From NCBI GenBank assembly GCA_910577735.1, contig CAJTOO010000006.1:118873-182872 (forward strand): a stretch of 64,000 nucleotides of DNA, written 5' to 3'. The first letter of the stretch is position 1. Every line of letters starts with the position of its first letter. Of this stretch, positions 26,810 to 36,689 are shown piece by piece. The DNA is from an uncultured Lachnospiraceae bacterium. Its GTDB lineage: Bacteria > Bacillota > Clostridia > Lachnospirales > Lachnospiraceae. The notes beneath the pieces are model-generated. The model did no database searches and was not told the origin of the DNA. It was given only the letters and a program-made list of their open reading frames with translations. The translations under genes were made by a program, and so were the position numbers.

Positions 26810-27637
26810 ATGAGGATTGGGCAGAGAGAGTTCAGGACAAAAGGCCATACTTATGTGATGGGTATTCTTAACATAACACCTGATTCGTTTTCGGACGGGG
26901 GCAGGTACCAGGCGTTGGACAAGGCCTTGTTTCATGTGGAAGAGATGATTGGAGAAGGTGTGGATATTGTTGATGTGGGGGGTGAGTCCACAAGACCGGG
27001 ATATACCATGGTTTCGGATCAGGAAGAGATTCACAGGGTAGTACCTGTGATTGAAAATATTAAATCAAGATTTGATATTCCGATATCGCTTGATACGTAT
27101 AAGGCTGAGGTAGCCCTGGCCGGTATAGCGGCGGGGGCGGATATGATCAATGATATCTGGGGCCTCAAATATGAAGGAAAACTTGCAGAAGTGATTGCGA
27201 AGGCCCAGATTCCGTGTTGTCTGATGCATAATCGCAGGAAAGCAGAGTATCAGAATCTGATAGAGGAGATTCTCTGGGATTTGGAAGAATCTCTGGAAAT
27301 TGCCCATAAAGCGGGGATTGCAGATGATAGGATTATCCTAGACCCTGGTGTGGGATTCGGTAAGACCTACGAGAACAATCTGGAGATCATTAACAAATTA
27401 CAGAATTTTCATTCCTTAGGATATCCCATCCTTTTAGGCGCAAGCCGTAAGTCTGTGGTGGGGATAGCGCTGGATCTTCCGGTAACAGAGCGCATGGAAG
27501 GAACCCTGGTGACCACAGTCTATGGGGCGAAAAAGGGTGCCATGTTTGTCCGCGTACACGACGTGAAGGAAAACTTGCGTGCCATCAAGATGACAGAAGC
27601 AATTCGGGGAATAGGGCCAGAGGATGACAATGGATAA
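26810..27637 (+). CDS. folP: Dihydropteroate synthase
   Basis: A 275-residue TIM-barrel enzyme that joins p-aminobenzoate to the pterin; the target of sulfonamides. Pterin and diphosphate loops are GILNITPDSFSDGG near residue 17 and VDVGGESTRPGYT near 50, with LDPGVGFGKTYENN near 179 and LGASRKSVVG near 205. ATG 26810 follows TGGAG at 6 nt; in-frame starts at 26747 and 26798 are less likely. It overlaps folBK by 14 nt. Confidence 0.95.
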   Translation: MRIGQREFRTKGHTYVMGILNITPDSFSDGGRYQALDKALFHVEEMIGEGVDIVDVGGESTRPGYTMVSDQEEIHRVVPVIENIKSRFDIPISLDTYKAEVALAGIAAGADMINDIWGLKYEGKLAEVIAKAQIPCCLMHNRRKAEYQNLIEEILWDLEESLEIAHKAGIADDRIILDPGVGFGKTYENNLEIINKLQNFHSLGYPILLGASRKSVVGIALDLPVTERMEGTLVTTVYGAKKGAMFVRVHDVKENLRAIKMTEAIRGIGPEDDNG

Positions 27638-28469
27638 AATCAGGATAGAGGATCTTCAGATATATGCCCATCATGGCGTGTATCCTAAGGAGAACGAGAT
27701 AGGACAGAACTTTTATATCAGTGTGGAATTAGAGACGGACACCAGAAGAGCGGGTGTGATGGATGATCTGAATCTGTCCACCAATTATGGGGATGTATGC
27801 AGATTTTTACATTCTTTTCTGACAACCCATACATATAAGCTGATTGAGACGGCAGCGGAGAGAGCGGCAGAGAAGCTTCTTCTTACATTTCCGCATGTCA
27901 GGAGAGTTACCATGGAGGTCAAGAAACCGGAAGCGCCGATTCCGTTCCCTTTTAGAACCGTGTCAGTCAGGATTACCAGAGGTTGGCGGCGTACATACAT
28001 AGCCTGCGGCTCCAATATGGGTGACCGGGAAGCCCACTTAAAGGCAGCGGTGGATTCCTTTCAGGAGGATCCAAAGTGCAGTGTGGTGCGTGTCTCAGAT
28101 TGGATGGAGACGACAGCATATGGCGGCGTGGAGCAGGCAGATTTTCTAAATGGTGTGATAGCCCTGGATACGCTCTATACCCCGGAAGAACTGTTGGAAA
28201 AGATTCATGAGATTGAAAAGAAGCGGGGACGGAAACGACTGATTCATTGGGGACCAAGAACACTGGATCTGGATATTCTTCTGTATGAGGACTGTGTGAT
28301 GGATACGGAGGACTTGATCATTCCGCACATAGATATGGCAAACCGTGACTTCGTATTGAAACCCCTTGTACAGATAGCGCCTTATGAGAGACATCCTGTT
28401 CTGGGAAAATCTGTTCTGCAATTATACGAGGACGTAAGACAAAGTGGAGAAGAACATGTGTTATCATAG
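27624..28469 (+). CDS. folBK: Fused dihydroneopterin aldolase / HPPK
   Basis: A 281-residue fusion. Residues 1-118 are dihydroneopterin aldolase: IEDLQIYAHHGVYPKENEIG near 7-26 and TYKLIETAAERAAEKLL near 71-87. Residues 124-281 are 6-hydroxymethyl-7,8-dihydropterin pyrophosphokinase: YIACGSNMGDREAHLKAAV and the signature HWGPRTLDLDILLYED near 211-226. The two catalyse consecutive steps feeding folP. Start ATG 27624 with a second ATG at 27630. The operon has no separate folA or thymidylate gene. Confidence 0.95.
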   Translation: MTMDKIRIEDLQIYAHHGVYPKENEIGQNFYISVELETDTRRAGVMDDLNLSTNYGDVCRFLHSFLTTHTYKLIETAAERAAEKLLLTFPHVRRVTMEVKKPEAPIPFPFRTVSVRITRGWRRTYIACGSNMGDREAHLKAAVDSFQEDPKCSVVRVSDWMETTAYGGVEQADFLNGVIALDTLYTPEELLEKIHEIEKKRGRKRLIHWGPRTLDLDILLYEDCVMDTEDLIIPHIDMANRDFVLKPLVQIAPYERHPVLGKSVLQLYEDVRQSGEEHVLS

Positions 28470-28492
28470 CAAGAGGAATTTCCTATGACATA

Positions 28493-28521
28493 AAAAAGCT
28501 GACACCGAAAGGCGTCAGCTT
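28493..28521 (-). terminator. Terminator shared at the end of folBK and the DUF5050-like gene
   Basis: An 8-bp stem (28496-28503 with 28514-28521), extended by two GC pairs beyond a mismatch, loop GAAA. On the minus strand it is followed by six T. The stop codon of the minus-strand gene lies inside the stem. Confidence 0.75.
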
Positions 28522-29558
28522 AAATTATCGAAAGCAGCCTGTTTGGCAGCCTCAAAGGTGACCACATTGACAGGGCCGAAGGTACTCGTCTTGTAGACGG
28601 GAACCGATTCATTAAAACCGTTAAAATATACATAATTGGAAGTGATATTGATATTTTGGAACACGCCTTCCATTATCAGTTCCTGAGAGGAGCCGTCGGT
28701 CATCATTCGTTTGAGGGCCGGTGTATCTGCGGAGCTGACCTGGTAGTAAATATAATTGCGGTAGACGTTGAACATGTCAATCCGTTCGTTGGTAAGCACC
28801 TCAACCACGCCTCCGGACAATGAATAGCGGCAAAGCCGATAATTTTCCGATACATCCATGTAGTACACATAGCCGTCCTGAACGATGGGATTCCAGATAT
28901 TGCCCTGCCATACCACCGAGTCTTTGTCAGTGGAGACATCGAGGGCGTGGAGATAATGATCCTTGGCAGTTCCCTGGTAATAAATCTTACCGTTTACATA
29001 ACAGTTCGGATTGATGATTTCATTTGCTATGGTCTGTTTGTCTTTCTTATCGATACGTATTTTCTCCAGAGAAGTTCCCGCGCTGTTATCATATTTCTCA
29101 TAGTACAGATAGTTGCCGCACAGCTGCATGCTGACAATGTGGCATCTTTCCAGATTGACAACCGATTTTCCTTTTAAGTTGCTTCTGTAGATACCGGAGG
29201 TCTGCATCATGTATCCCAGACCGTCTCCGCCGGATTTGCCGGAGCCGCTGGTCATGGAAAAATAGAGGTATTTGCCAGCCGCATTGATGGAGGAAACAGA
29301 ACTGTTGCTCAGCTTCTGCATGTCTGTCTCATCAGGATTCATGGAATAAAGACAGTTGTTATCATAGGCATTGGCGAAGTATACCCTGCCGTCAGATTCG
29401 CAGAAGAATCCGCCATTATTCAGATTCCCAGGGGTATTGCCGCTTGTATATTCATCATTCATGGTAATTCTGCCAGTGAAATAAGAAAGCAGAAATAATA
29501 GAGCAAGAACAACGCCTGTTATTGTAAAAATAAGAATGTTCTTTCGTGTACTTGTCAT
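28515..29558 (-). CDS. Membrane-anchored DUF5050-like propeller protein
   Basis: A 347-residue protein with a single N-terminal membrane helix (about 8-28), then an extracytoplasmic domain of repeated blades with the pattern GGxVYFxN, KYLYFSM, NYLYYEKY, KIYYQGT, GYVYYMDV, NYIYYQVS, NYVYFNG. These six or more repeats are typical of DUF5050 proteins, which are predicted beta-propellers of unknown ligand. The protein is complete. It is monocistronic, with its own promoter and a terminator that overlaps its stop codon. Confidence 0.85.
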   Translation of the reverse strand: MTSTRKNILIFTITGVVLALLFLLSYFTGRITMNDEYTSGNTPGNLNNGGFFCESDGRVYFANAYDNNCLYSMNPDETDMQKLSNSSVSSINAAGKYLYFSMTSGSGKSGGDGLGYMMQTSGIYRSNLKGKSVVNLERCHIVSMQLCGNYLYYEKYDNSAGTSLEKIRIDKKDKQTIANEIINPNCYVNGKIYYQGTAKDHYLHALDVSTDKDSVVWQGNIWNPIVQDGYVYYMDVSENYRLCRYSLSGGVVEVLTNERIDMFNVYRNYIYYQVSSADTPALKRMMTDGSSQELIMEGVFQNINITSNYVYFNGFNESVPVYKTSTFGPVNVVTFEAAKQAAFDNLS

Positions 29559-29588
29559 TTACTTATCCCCCTACTGACTGATACATCT

Positions 29589-29617
29589 ATTATATCTATA
29601 ATCCCGCTTGCTATCAA
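29589..29617 (-). promoter_or_regulatory. Sigma-A promoter of the DUF5050-like gene
   Basis: Minus strand TTGATA (29617-29612), 17 nt, TATAAT (29594-29589), about 30 nt before the coding start. Confidence 0.75.
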
Positions 29618-29731
29618 GGGGGATTTGGGGTAAACTGATGTTAAAGTTTGGAGGATTACTTGCCGTATATGTGTGAAAAGTAACCAAAAGAGTTAGTGAG
29701 AATACGGATCATCGGGGAAAGGACAGGAGAC

Positions 29732-30859
29732 ATGGATTTACTGACATTACGAGGACAGCTGGATGAGATTGATGAGCAGATTGTGAAGCTTTATGAGGAA
29801 CGTATGGCAATCTCTTCCCAGGTGGCGGATTATAAGATAGAGACCGGGAAAAAGGTGTTTGACAAGACAAGGGAAGAAGAAAAGCTGCAGAAAGTAAAGT
29901 CCCTGACCCACAATGATTTCAATGCCTGTGGGATACAGGAGCTGTTTGAGCAGATCATGTCGGCCAGCCGCAAGCTGCAGTATAATAAGCTGGGGGAGGC
30001 AGGGGCCCTCGGCAGACTGCCCTTTATTGGGGTGGACAGTCTGGACATGGGCAGGGCAAGAGTGGTTTTCCAGGGAGCAGAAGGCTCCTATTCCCAGATG
30101 GCTATGATGCGGTATTTCGGTGAAGAGGTCAATTCTTTTCATGTGGATACTTTCCGGGACGCCATGTGTGCCATAGAGGAGGGAAGCGCGGATTTTGCGG
30201 TGCTTCCCATAGAAAATTCGACTGCCGGCATTGTGAATGAGATTTATGACCTTCTGGTAGAATTTGAGAACTATATTGTGGGAGAACAGATTATCAGGAT
30301 AGAACATTGTCTGATGGGAGTGCCAGGCGCGGATATCTGCGCGATTAAAACGGTATATTCCCATCCCCAGTCGCTGATGCAGAGCGCCAGATACTTAAGC
30401 GCTCATGAGAACTGGCAGCAGATCAGTATTCAGAACAATGCCTTTGCGGCCAGAAAGGTCAGTGAGGAAAAGGATGTTACGCAGGCAGCCATCGCCAGCG
30501 AACAGGCGGCCAGAATTTATGGTCTGGAAATCCTGAAACGGGGGGTCAACCAGTCGGAGACCAACTCTACCCGCTTTATCGTTGTCACGAACCAGAAGAT
30601 ATTTTTAAAAGGCGCTAAGAAGATCAGCATTTGTCTGGAGGTGCCCCATGAGAGCGGTTCCCTCTATCATATGCTGTCACATTTCATATACAATAATCTG
30701 AACATGACCAAGATTGAGAGCCGTCCTATCGAAGACAGGAACTGGGAATACAGGTTTTTCATTGACTTTGAGGGAAATCTGGCAGATGCAGCGGTAAAGA
30801 ATGCCTTGAGAGGACTTCGGGATGAGGCGCGCAACATGAAGATCTTGGGAAATTACTGA
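29732..30859 (+). CDS. pheA: Bifunctional chorismate mutase / prephenate dehydratase
   Basis: A 375-residue P-protein of phenylalanine synthesis. Residues 1-90 are an AroQ-type chorismate mutase (LRGQLDEIDEQIVKLYEERM). The dehydratase domain starts near 110 with VVFQGAEGSYSQMAM, and the catalytic TRF motif is in SETNSTRFIVV near 280. The C-terminal ACT domain has LEVPHESGSLYHML and the ESRP motif in KIESRPIEDRNWEYRFF, so feedback inhibition by phenylalanine is expected. ATG 29732 follows AGGAGA; an upstream GTG start is unlikely. Confidence 0.95.
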   Translation: MDLLTLRGQLDEIDEQIVKLYEERMAISSQVADYKIETGKKVFDKTREEEKLQKVKSLTHNDFNACGIQELFEQIMSASRKLQYNKLGEAGALGRLPFIGVDSLDMGRARVVFQGAEGSYSQMAMMRYFGEEVNSFHVDTFRDAMCAIEEGSADFAVLPIENSTAGIVNEIYDLLVEFENYIVGEQIIRIEHCLMGVPGADICAIKTVYSHPQSLMQSARYLSAHENWQQISIQNNAFAARKVSEEKDVTQAAIASEQAARIYGLEILKRGVNQSETNSTRFIVVTNQKIFLKGAKKISICLEVPHESGSLYHMLSHFIYNNLNMTKIESRPIEDRNWEYRFFIDFEGNLADAAVKNALRGLRDEARNMKILGNY

Positions 30860-30878
30860 CAGGGAAGGGCATAAGGCG

Positions 30879-32168
30879 ATGAGAGAAGCGGAACTGGTTA
30901 TTTACAGAGAATTTGCGGAGGGAGAAATCCTGAAGGATATGGTATGGCTGATGGAGCATTACCGGGCGGGAGACGGCAGGGCGAGGCCCCTTCTTTACGG
31001 GTGTATCCATGGGCTGTTAAAGACGGCGGCAGATCATGGATTTTATGGAAATCTATGGCACTGTTATCTCACCAATCTTCTGGTCAACAATGAAAACAGT
31101 TACAGTATGGCCTGTGAAATCAGAGGAGAGGTGGAGGGCAGCATCAATGAATTGGTTCTGCATGACATCGCTATATTCAAGGAGTTCTATGATTATGATT
31201 TCACGGAGATGATGGAAATCTTGAAGGCGCCGGAGTTTGGAGTAATCTTATCTTATGAGAAGCCTTCCCACGCCGGGAAGGTCTACAACAAACGTATCCG
31301 TGACAGAATCTGTACACTGGCCAGGCAGTTTTTGGAGAACGAAGACGCCCGGGCCATGAAGGCTACACTGACCCAGTTCTATCGGGAGTACGGCGTAGGG
31401 AATCTCGGATTGCACAAGGCTTTCCGGGTGGTACATACGGATGAGGGAGCTCGTATCGTGCCGATCCTGAACATTGCTCACGTGCATCTGGATGACCTGG
31501 TTGGCTATGAGATTCCCAAGAAGAAGCTGCTGGATAATACGGAGGCTTTCGTGGCGGGCAGAAGAGCCAATAACTGTCTGCTGTTCGGGGATGCGGGGAC
31601 GGGCAAATCTTCCTGTGTGAAGGCTATTGCCAATGAATACTACGACAGGGGGCTTCGCATCATTGAACTGTATAAACATCAGTTTCAGGATTTAAACAGT
31701 GTGATTTCCCAGTTGAAGAACAGAAATTATAAGTTCATTATTTATATGGATGATTTGAGTTTCGAGGACTTCGAGATTGAGTATAAGTATCTCAAGGCAG
31801 TCATAGAGGGCGGCCTGGAGAAAAAACCGGCTAATGTACTGATCTATGCAACTTCCAACAGGCGGCATCTGATCCGGGAGAACTATAGTGATAAAGAGGA
31901 CCGCAGGATGGAAGACATGCATGCCGGAGATACGGTGCAGGAGAAATTATCGCTGGTGTACCGGTTCGGCGTATCCATATTCTTCTGTGCGCCGGATAAG
32001 AAGCAGTTCCAGCAGATTGTCAAGACGCTGGCTGACAGAAACGGTGTGGTCATGGAGGAGGAAGCATTATATCTGGAAGCCAATAAGTGGGAATTAGCCC
32101 ATGGCGGCCTTTCCGGCAGGACAGCTCAGCAGTTTATCGATTATCTGCTGGGGCAGCAAACAGAATAA
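30879..32168 (+). CDS. DUF815-type AAA+ ATPase
   Basis: A 429-residue P-loop ATPase. The Walker A is LFGDAGTGKSSCVKAI near residues 229-244 and Walker B FIIYMDDLSFEDFE near 286-299, with a sensor-1 stretch YATSNRRHLIRE near 323-334. This belongs to the DUF815 group of AAA+ proteins, widely conserved and still without an assigned role. The N-terminal 190 residues are helical and lack known motifs. It lies between pheA and an exopolyphosphatase gene with short gaps, so co-transcription is likely; whether it acts on polyphosphate-related proteins is open. Confidence 0.88.
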   Translation: MREAELVIYREFAEGEILKDMVWLMEHYRAGDGRARPLLYGCIHGLLKTAADHGFYGNLWHCYLTNLLVNNENSYSMACEIRGEVEGSINELVLHDIAIFKEFYDYDFTEMMEILKAPEFGVILSYEKPSHAGKVYNKRIRDRICTLARQFLENEDARAMKATLTQFYREYGVGNLGLHKAFRVVHTDEGARIVPILNIAHVHLDDLVGYEIPKKKLLDNTEAFVAGRRANNCLLFGDAGTGKSSCVKAIANEYYDRGLRIIELYKHQFQDLNSVISQLKNRNYKFIIYMDDLSFEDFEIEYKYLKAVIEGGLEKKPANVLIYATSNRRHLIRENYSDKEDRRMEDMHAGDTVQEKLSLVYRFGVSIFFCAPDKKQFQQIVKTLADRNGVVMEEEALYLEANKWELAHGGLSGRTAQQFIDYLLGQQTE

Positions 32169-32191
32169 GAAGTGGGGAAGCGAGAAGTCAT

Positions 32192-33721
32192 ATGAAAACA
32201 TTTGCAGCCATAGATGTAGGTTCTTATGAACTGGCAATGAAAATTTTTGAGATATCCTCTAAAAGCGGGATAAGAGAGATCGATCATATCAGACATCGTA
32301 TCGACTTAGGGTCCGATACTTTCGCCAACGGCAAGATCAGTTATGAGCGGGTGGATGAGCTGTGCAGGGTACTGCGGGATTATGTGTCCATCATGAAAGG
32401 CTATAAGGTAGAGGCTTATAAGGCATACGGCACCAGTGCCATCCGGGAGACGGAAAATACCATGATTGTCCTGGATCAGATTGCCCAGCGCACAGGAATA
32501 CGGATTGAGGTTTTAAGCAATTCGGAACAGCGATTCTTAAATTATAAATCTATTGCGTCCAAAGGCGATGCTTTTAACAGGATCATAGAGAAAGGGACTG
32601 CCATTGTGGATATCGGCGGCGGCAGTATTCAGATATCCCTGTTTGACAAGGACACGCTGGTGACCACCCAGAACATGCGGCTTGGGGTACTGAGACTGCA
32701 GGATCAGATCGGACGGCTGAATATCCGCCCGGGGCAGTTTGATGAGATTCTGGATGAAATGGTAAGTTCCCAGCTGGCAGTGTTTAAGAAATTATATTTA
32801 AAAGACCGGCAGATAGAGAATATCATCGTGGTGGACGATTATATCTCAGAGATTGTGGGTAAGAATGTGCCCGGGTTAGAGCAGAGCAGCATTGAGTCTC
32901 CGGCTATAGAACGTTTCCTGGAACGGGTCAAGGTGAAGTCAGCCCAGGAGGCGGCCCATGCGCTGGATATGCCGGAGGAGAACATACCGCTCTTATTTAT
33001 TTCCGGTGTGCTGGTGAATCGGATTGCCAAGGTGATGGATGCCAAGCTGATCTGGGCGCCGGGCGTGACGCTTTGTGACGGCATGGCATATGAGTACGGG
33101 GAAAAGAATAAGATCATTAAGGAGAATCATGACTTCGAGCAGGACATCATTGCCTGTGCGCAGAGTATCAGTAAGCGTTATATGGGAAGCAGGCGGCGCA
33201 GTGAAACCCTGGAAAAGATTGCGCTGACGATTTATGACAGCATGAACAAAGTGCATGGTCTGGGGAAGCGGGAGAGGCTGCTTTTGCGGATTGCCACGCT
33301 TTTGCATGACTGCGGCAAATACATCAGTCTGGTAAATCTGGGCGAATGTTCTTACAATATCATCATGTCCACGGAGATTATCGGGCTTTCCCATATGGAG
33401 CGGGAGATTGTAGCCAATGTGGTGAAGTATAATCATATTGAATTTGAATACAGTGAGGTGGTGGGAGCCAGTGGCACCATCGACAGGACAGCCTATCTGA
33501 CCATCGCCAAGCTGACAGCAATCTTAAAGATTGCCAACGGCCTGGACCGCAGCCATAAGCAGAAGTTCAAGAATGTGAAGACTGTCCTCAAGGAGGAGCG
33601 GCTGATTATCACGGTGGATGCTTCCGTGGATATCACGCTGGAAAAGGGGCTGTTTACCAAGCGTGCGGATTTCTTTGAGGAAGTGTACAGTGTAAAACCT
33701 GTAATACGACAAAGAAATTAG
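32192..33721 (+). CDS. ppx: Ppx/GppA-family exopolyphosphatase with HD domain
   Basis: A 509-residue protein. The N-terminal part (about 1-305) is a Ppx/GppA phosphatase of the actin fold: AAIDVGSYELAMKIFE near 5-20 and the phosphate loop AIVDIGGGSIQISLF near 137-151. The C-terminal part is an HD-type domain with LLRIATLLHDCGKYISL near 363-379 and YNHIEFEYSE. Members release phosphate from polyphosphate or hydrolyse pppGpp. The ATG 32192 is used; upstream in-frame codons overlap the ATPase gene and do not fit the family. Next to ppk, so the pair can make and degrade polyphosphate. Confidence 0.92.
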   Translation: MKTFAAIDVGSYELAMKIFEISSKSGIREIDHIRHRIDLGSDTFANGKISYERVDELCRVLRDYVSIMKGYKVEAYKAYGTSAIRETENTMIVLDQIAQRTGIRIEVLSNSEQRFLNYKSIASKGDAFNRIIEKGTAIVDIGGGSIQISLFDKDTLVTTQNMRLGVLRLQDQIGRLNIRPGQFDEILDEMVSSQLAVFKKLYLKDRQIENIIVVDDYISEIVGKNVPGLEQSSIESPAIERFLERVKVKSAQEAAHALDMPEENIPLLFISGVLVNRIAKVMDAKLIWAPGVTLCDGMAYEYGEKNKIIKENHDFEQDIIACAQSISKRYMGSRRRSETLEKIALTIYDSMNKVHGLGKRERLLLRIATLLHDCGKYISLVNLGECSYNIIMSTEIIGLSHMEREIVANVVKYNHIEFEYSEVVGASGTIDRTAYLTIAKLTAILKIANGLDRSHKQKFKNVKTVLKEERLIITVDASVDITLEKGLFTKRADFFEEVYSVKPVIRQRN

Positions 33722-33835
33722 CCCAGGGCGTATCAGCCTTTGGGAACAGAACTGACTGGCATGAGGGTAAGGAAGCGGCCAAGGCAAATCAGCAGCAGGA
33801 GAGATATATAATATAAAGAAGGAGGCCATAGGGGG

Positions 33836-35983
33836 ATGGCGGAAGTAAAGGATTTTTCTAAAGATGAGTATTATAGTAACAGGGAGCTTAGCTGGCTGCT
33901 CTTTAATAAGAGGGTTCTGGCAGAAGCCAAGGACAAGCAGCTGCCTTTGTTTGAACGGCTTAAGTTTCTTGGGATTACGGCATCTAATCTGGATGAGTTC
34001 TTTATGGTGCGGGTTGCATCACTTAAGGATATGGTAAATGCCGGTTATAAGAAGCGGGACATCGCGGGGATGTCCACAGAGGAGCAGCTTATGAGGGTGA
34101 ATGAGGAGACCCATAAGCTGGTGGGACAGCAGTATACTACCTATAACAGGTCCCTTCTGCCGCAGCTTTTGGAGAACGGGCTGCACCTGATCGGTCATCA
34201 CGAGGATTTAAGCAAAGAAGAAGCTGCCTATGTGGATCACTATTTTGCGGACAACGTCTATCCGGTGCTCACACCCATGGCAGTGGATTCTTCCAGGCCA
34301 TTTCCGCTGATTCGCAATAAGACACTGAATCTGGGTGCGCTGGTGACCAAAAAGAATGGGGATGGGGAATTGGAGTTTGCCACCGTACAGGTGCCAAGCG
34401 TGCTCTCGCGGATTGTGTCGGTTCCTGCGCAGGAGGGTATGAAGCTGATTCTTCTGGAAGAGGTGATTGAACGCAATATTCATAAACTGTTCTTAAATTA
34501 TGATATTGTCTGCACATGTCCTTTCCGCATCATGCGAAATGCGGATTTGACGATTGAGGAAGAAGAGGCCGAGGATCTGTTGCAGGAGATCGAGAAGCAG
34601 CTGAAAAAGAGGCAGTGGGGCCAGGTCATCCGTCTGGAAGTGGAGGAGGGTATTGACAGCAGGCTTCTTAAGCTGGTCAGAGAGGAGCTTTCGATTTCTA
34701 AAGAGGACATTTATGCCATCAATGGACCTCTTGATTTGACTTTTCTGATGAAGATGTATGGTCTGGATGGCTTCGACCACTTGAAGGAACATAGTTACTT
34801 AAAGCCGCAGCCGGTACCGGAACTGCCGGAGGATGCGGATGTTTTCGAAAAGATCCGGGAAGGGGATATCCTGATGCATCATCCCTACCAGACTTTTGAG
34901 CCGGTGGTGCGGTTTATCCGGCAGGCAGCCAGGGATCCGGAGGTACTGGCCATCAAGCAGACGCTTTATCGTGTCAGCGGCCATTCGCCCATTATTGCGG
35001 CACTGGAACAGGCAGCGGAGAACGGCAAGCAGGTTTCTGTGCTGGTGGAGTTAAAGGCCAGGTTTGATGAGGAAAATAATATTGTCTGGGCCAGGAAACT
35101 GGAGAAAGCGGGCTGTCATGTCATTTATGGTCTGGTAGGGCTTAAGACCCACAGCAAGATAACCCTGGTGGTCAGAAGAGAAGAGAACGGCATCAGACGG
35201 TATGTGCATCTGGGAACCGGCAATTATAATGATTCTACGGCTAAACTTTATACAGATGTGGGACTTTTTACCTGTTCGGAAGCTATCGGTGAGGATGCGA
35301 CGGCAGTCTTTAATATGCTTTCCGGTTATTCGGAACCGCGAAGCTGGAATAAGCTTTCTCTGGCTCCCTATTGGTTGAAGGACAGATTTCTGTATCTGAT
35401 AGGCAGGGAGCGGGAGCATGCATTGGCGGGCAGACCGGCTAAAATCATTGCCAAGATGAACTCTCTGTGTGATAAGAGCGTTATCGAGGCGCTTTATGCG
35501 GCAAGCACGGCCGGGGTGAAGATTGAACTGATCATTCGTGGAATCTGCTGTCTGCGGACGGGGATTAAGGGGGTCAGTGAAAATATCACAGTACGTTCCA
35601 TTGTGGGTAATTTTCTGGAACATGCCAGAATCTTTTACTTTGAAAATGATGGAAAACCGGAGTATTATTGTGCCAGTGCAGACTGGATGCCGAGAAACTT
35701 AGACCGCCGGGTGGAGATTCTTTTTCCCATAGAGAAAGCGCTCTTACAGGAGAAGCTGTGGCACATCTTAGAATGTCAGCTTAAGGATACGGTGAAGGCC
35801 TCCATTCTGCAGCCGGATGGCAGCTATGAGAAGATAGACAAGAGGGGAAAAGAAGTGTTCAACGCACAGCTTCATTTCTGTATGGAGGCAAAGTCTGTGG
35901 CCAAAGAGGAGGCAGAAGCATCACACAAACGAATATTTATTCCCAAGATGCACCATACTGATACGGCAGGACAGGAGGAATAA
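33836..35983 (+). CDS. ppk1: Polyphosphate kinase 1
   Basis: A 715-residue enzyme that makes polyphosphate from ATP at the membrane. The four-domain layout is complete: N domain with YYSNRELSWLLFNKRVLAEA near 12-31, head domain, and two phospholipase-D-like catalytic domains. The phospho-accepting histidine is in YVHLGTGNYNDSTAKLY near residue 463, with the second conserved histidine in LEHARIFYF near 598. Flanked by an exopolyphosphatase gene upstream and a maf gene 5 nt downstream. Confidence 0.96.
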   Translation: MAEVKDFSKDEYYSNRELSWLLFNKRVLAEAKDKQLPLFERLKFLGITASNLDEFFMVRVASLKDMVNAGYKKRDIAGMSTEEQLMRVNEETHKLVGQQYTTYNRSLLPQLLENGLHLIGHHEDLSKEEAAYVDHYFADNVYPVLTPMAVDSSRPFPLIRNKTLNLGALVTKKNGDGELEFATVQVPSVLSRIVSVPAQEGMKLILLEEVIERNIHKLFLNYDIVCTCPFRIMRNADLTIEEEEAEDLLQEIEKQLKKRQWGQVIRLEVEEGIDSRLLKLVREELSISKEDIYAINGPLDLTFLMKMYGLDGFDHLKEHSYLKPQPVPELPEDADVFEKIREGDILMHHPYQTFEPVVRFIRQAARDPEVLAIKQTLYRVSGHSPIIAALEQAAENGKQVSVLVELKARFDEENNIVWARKLEKAGCHVIYGLVGLKTHSKITLVVRREENGIRRYVHLGTGNYNDSTAKLYTDVGLFTCSEAIGEDATAVFNMLSGYSEPRSWNKLSLAPYWLKDRFLYLIGREREHALAGRPAKIIAKMNSLCDKSVIEALYAASTAGVKIELIIRGICCLRTGIKGVSENITVRSIVGNFLEHARIFYFENDGKPEYYCASADWMPRNLDRRVEILFPIEKALLQEKLWHILECQLKDTVKASILQPDGSYEKIDKRGKEVFNAQLHFCMEAKSVAKEEAEASHKRIFIPKMHHTDTAGQEE

Positions 35984-35988
35984 AGCAT

Positions 35989-36585
35989 ATGAAAATATAT
36001 CTGGCCTCGGCATCGCCCCGCAGGAAAGAACTGCTCAGGCAGGTTGGGCTTTCTTTTAAGGTGATGCCCAGTACCGTGGAGGAAAAAGTCACCAAAGACA
36101 GACCGGATGAGGTGGTGGAGGAGTTATCTTATCAGAAGGCGGTAGACGTCTGCGGCAGACTGACAGCAGAGGGAAAGGAAGACTTCGTGGTCATCGGCGC
36201 GGACACGGTTGTGTCAGCCTGGGGTAAGATTCTGGGCAAGCCGAAAGATAAAGAGGACGCTGCGCGGATGCTTGGCGATCTGCAGGGGGCAGGACATCAG
36301 GTCTATACAGGCGTCACCATTGCCTGGAAGTATAAGGATATGTCTGCCATGTATGCCACCTTCAGCGAGTGTACGGATGTGACCATGTATACCATGAGCC
36401 AGGAGGAAATCAAACGGTATGTGGACAGCGGGGAACCTATGGATAAGGCGGGAGCCTATGCAATCCAGGGGCTGTGTGCCGCTTACATCCAGGGAATCTG
36501 CGGGGATTATAACAATGTGGTGGGACTGCCTGTCGGGAGGCTTTGTCAGGAATTGAAAAAGAGAGGGCTTTTCCCGGAATCCTGA
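35989..36585 (+). CDS. maf: Maf-family nucleoside triphosphate pyrophosphatase
   Basis: A 198-residue house-cleaning pyrophosphatase that hydrolyses dTTP, UTP or modified nucleotides. Signature LASASPRRKELLRQVG at residues 5-20, then VVIGADTVVSAWGKILGKP near 67-85, and the C-terminal GAYAIQGLCAAYIQGICGDY near 156-175. Very close to ppk1 (5 nt), so part of that operon. Family members are often linked with septum-related genes; that is not the case here. Confidence 0.93.
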   Translation: MKIYLASASPRRKELLRQVGLSFKVMPSTVEEKVTKDRPDEVVEELSYQKAVDVCGRLTAEGKEDFVVIGADTVVSAWGKILGKPKDKEDAARMLGDLQGAGHQVYTGVTIAWKYKDMSAMYATFSECTDVTMYTMSQEEIKRYVDSGEPMDKAGAYAIQGLCAAYIQGICGDYNNVVGLPVGRLCQELKKRGLFPES

Positions 36586-36689
36586 GAAGCGTAGTGCTGA
36601 TTTAGGACTCTGCGAAGCTAAATCCCGGCGGCTTTCGTGAGAATCATAAAATAACAGCGCAGGTAATCTGTGCGGAAATGGGGGATATT

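Noticed and set aside
35051..35623. A 190-codon minus-strand open frame opposite ppk1.
   Set aside because: It is antisense to conserved catalytic parts of ppk1 and its translation resembles no protein.
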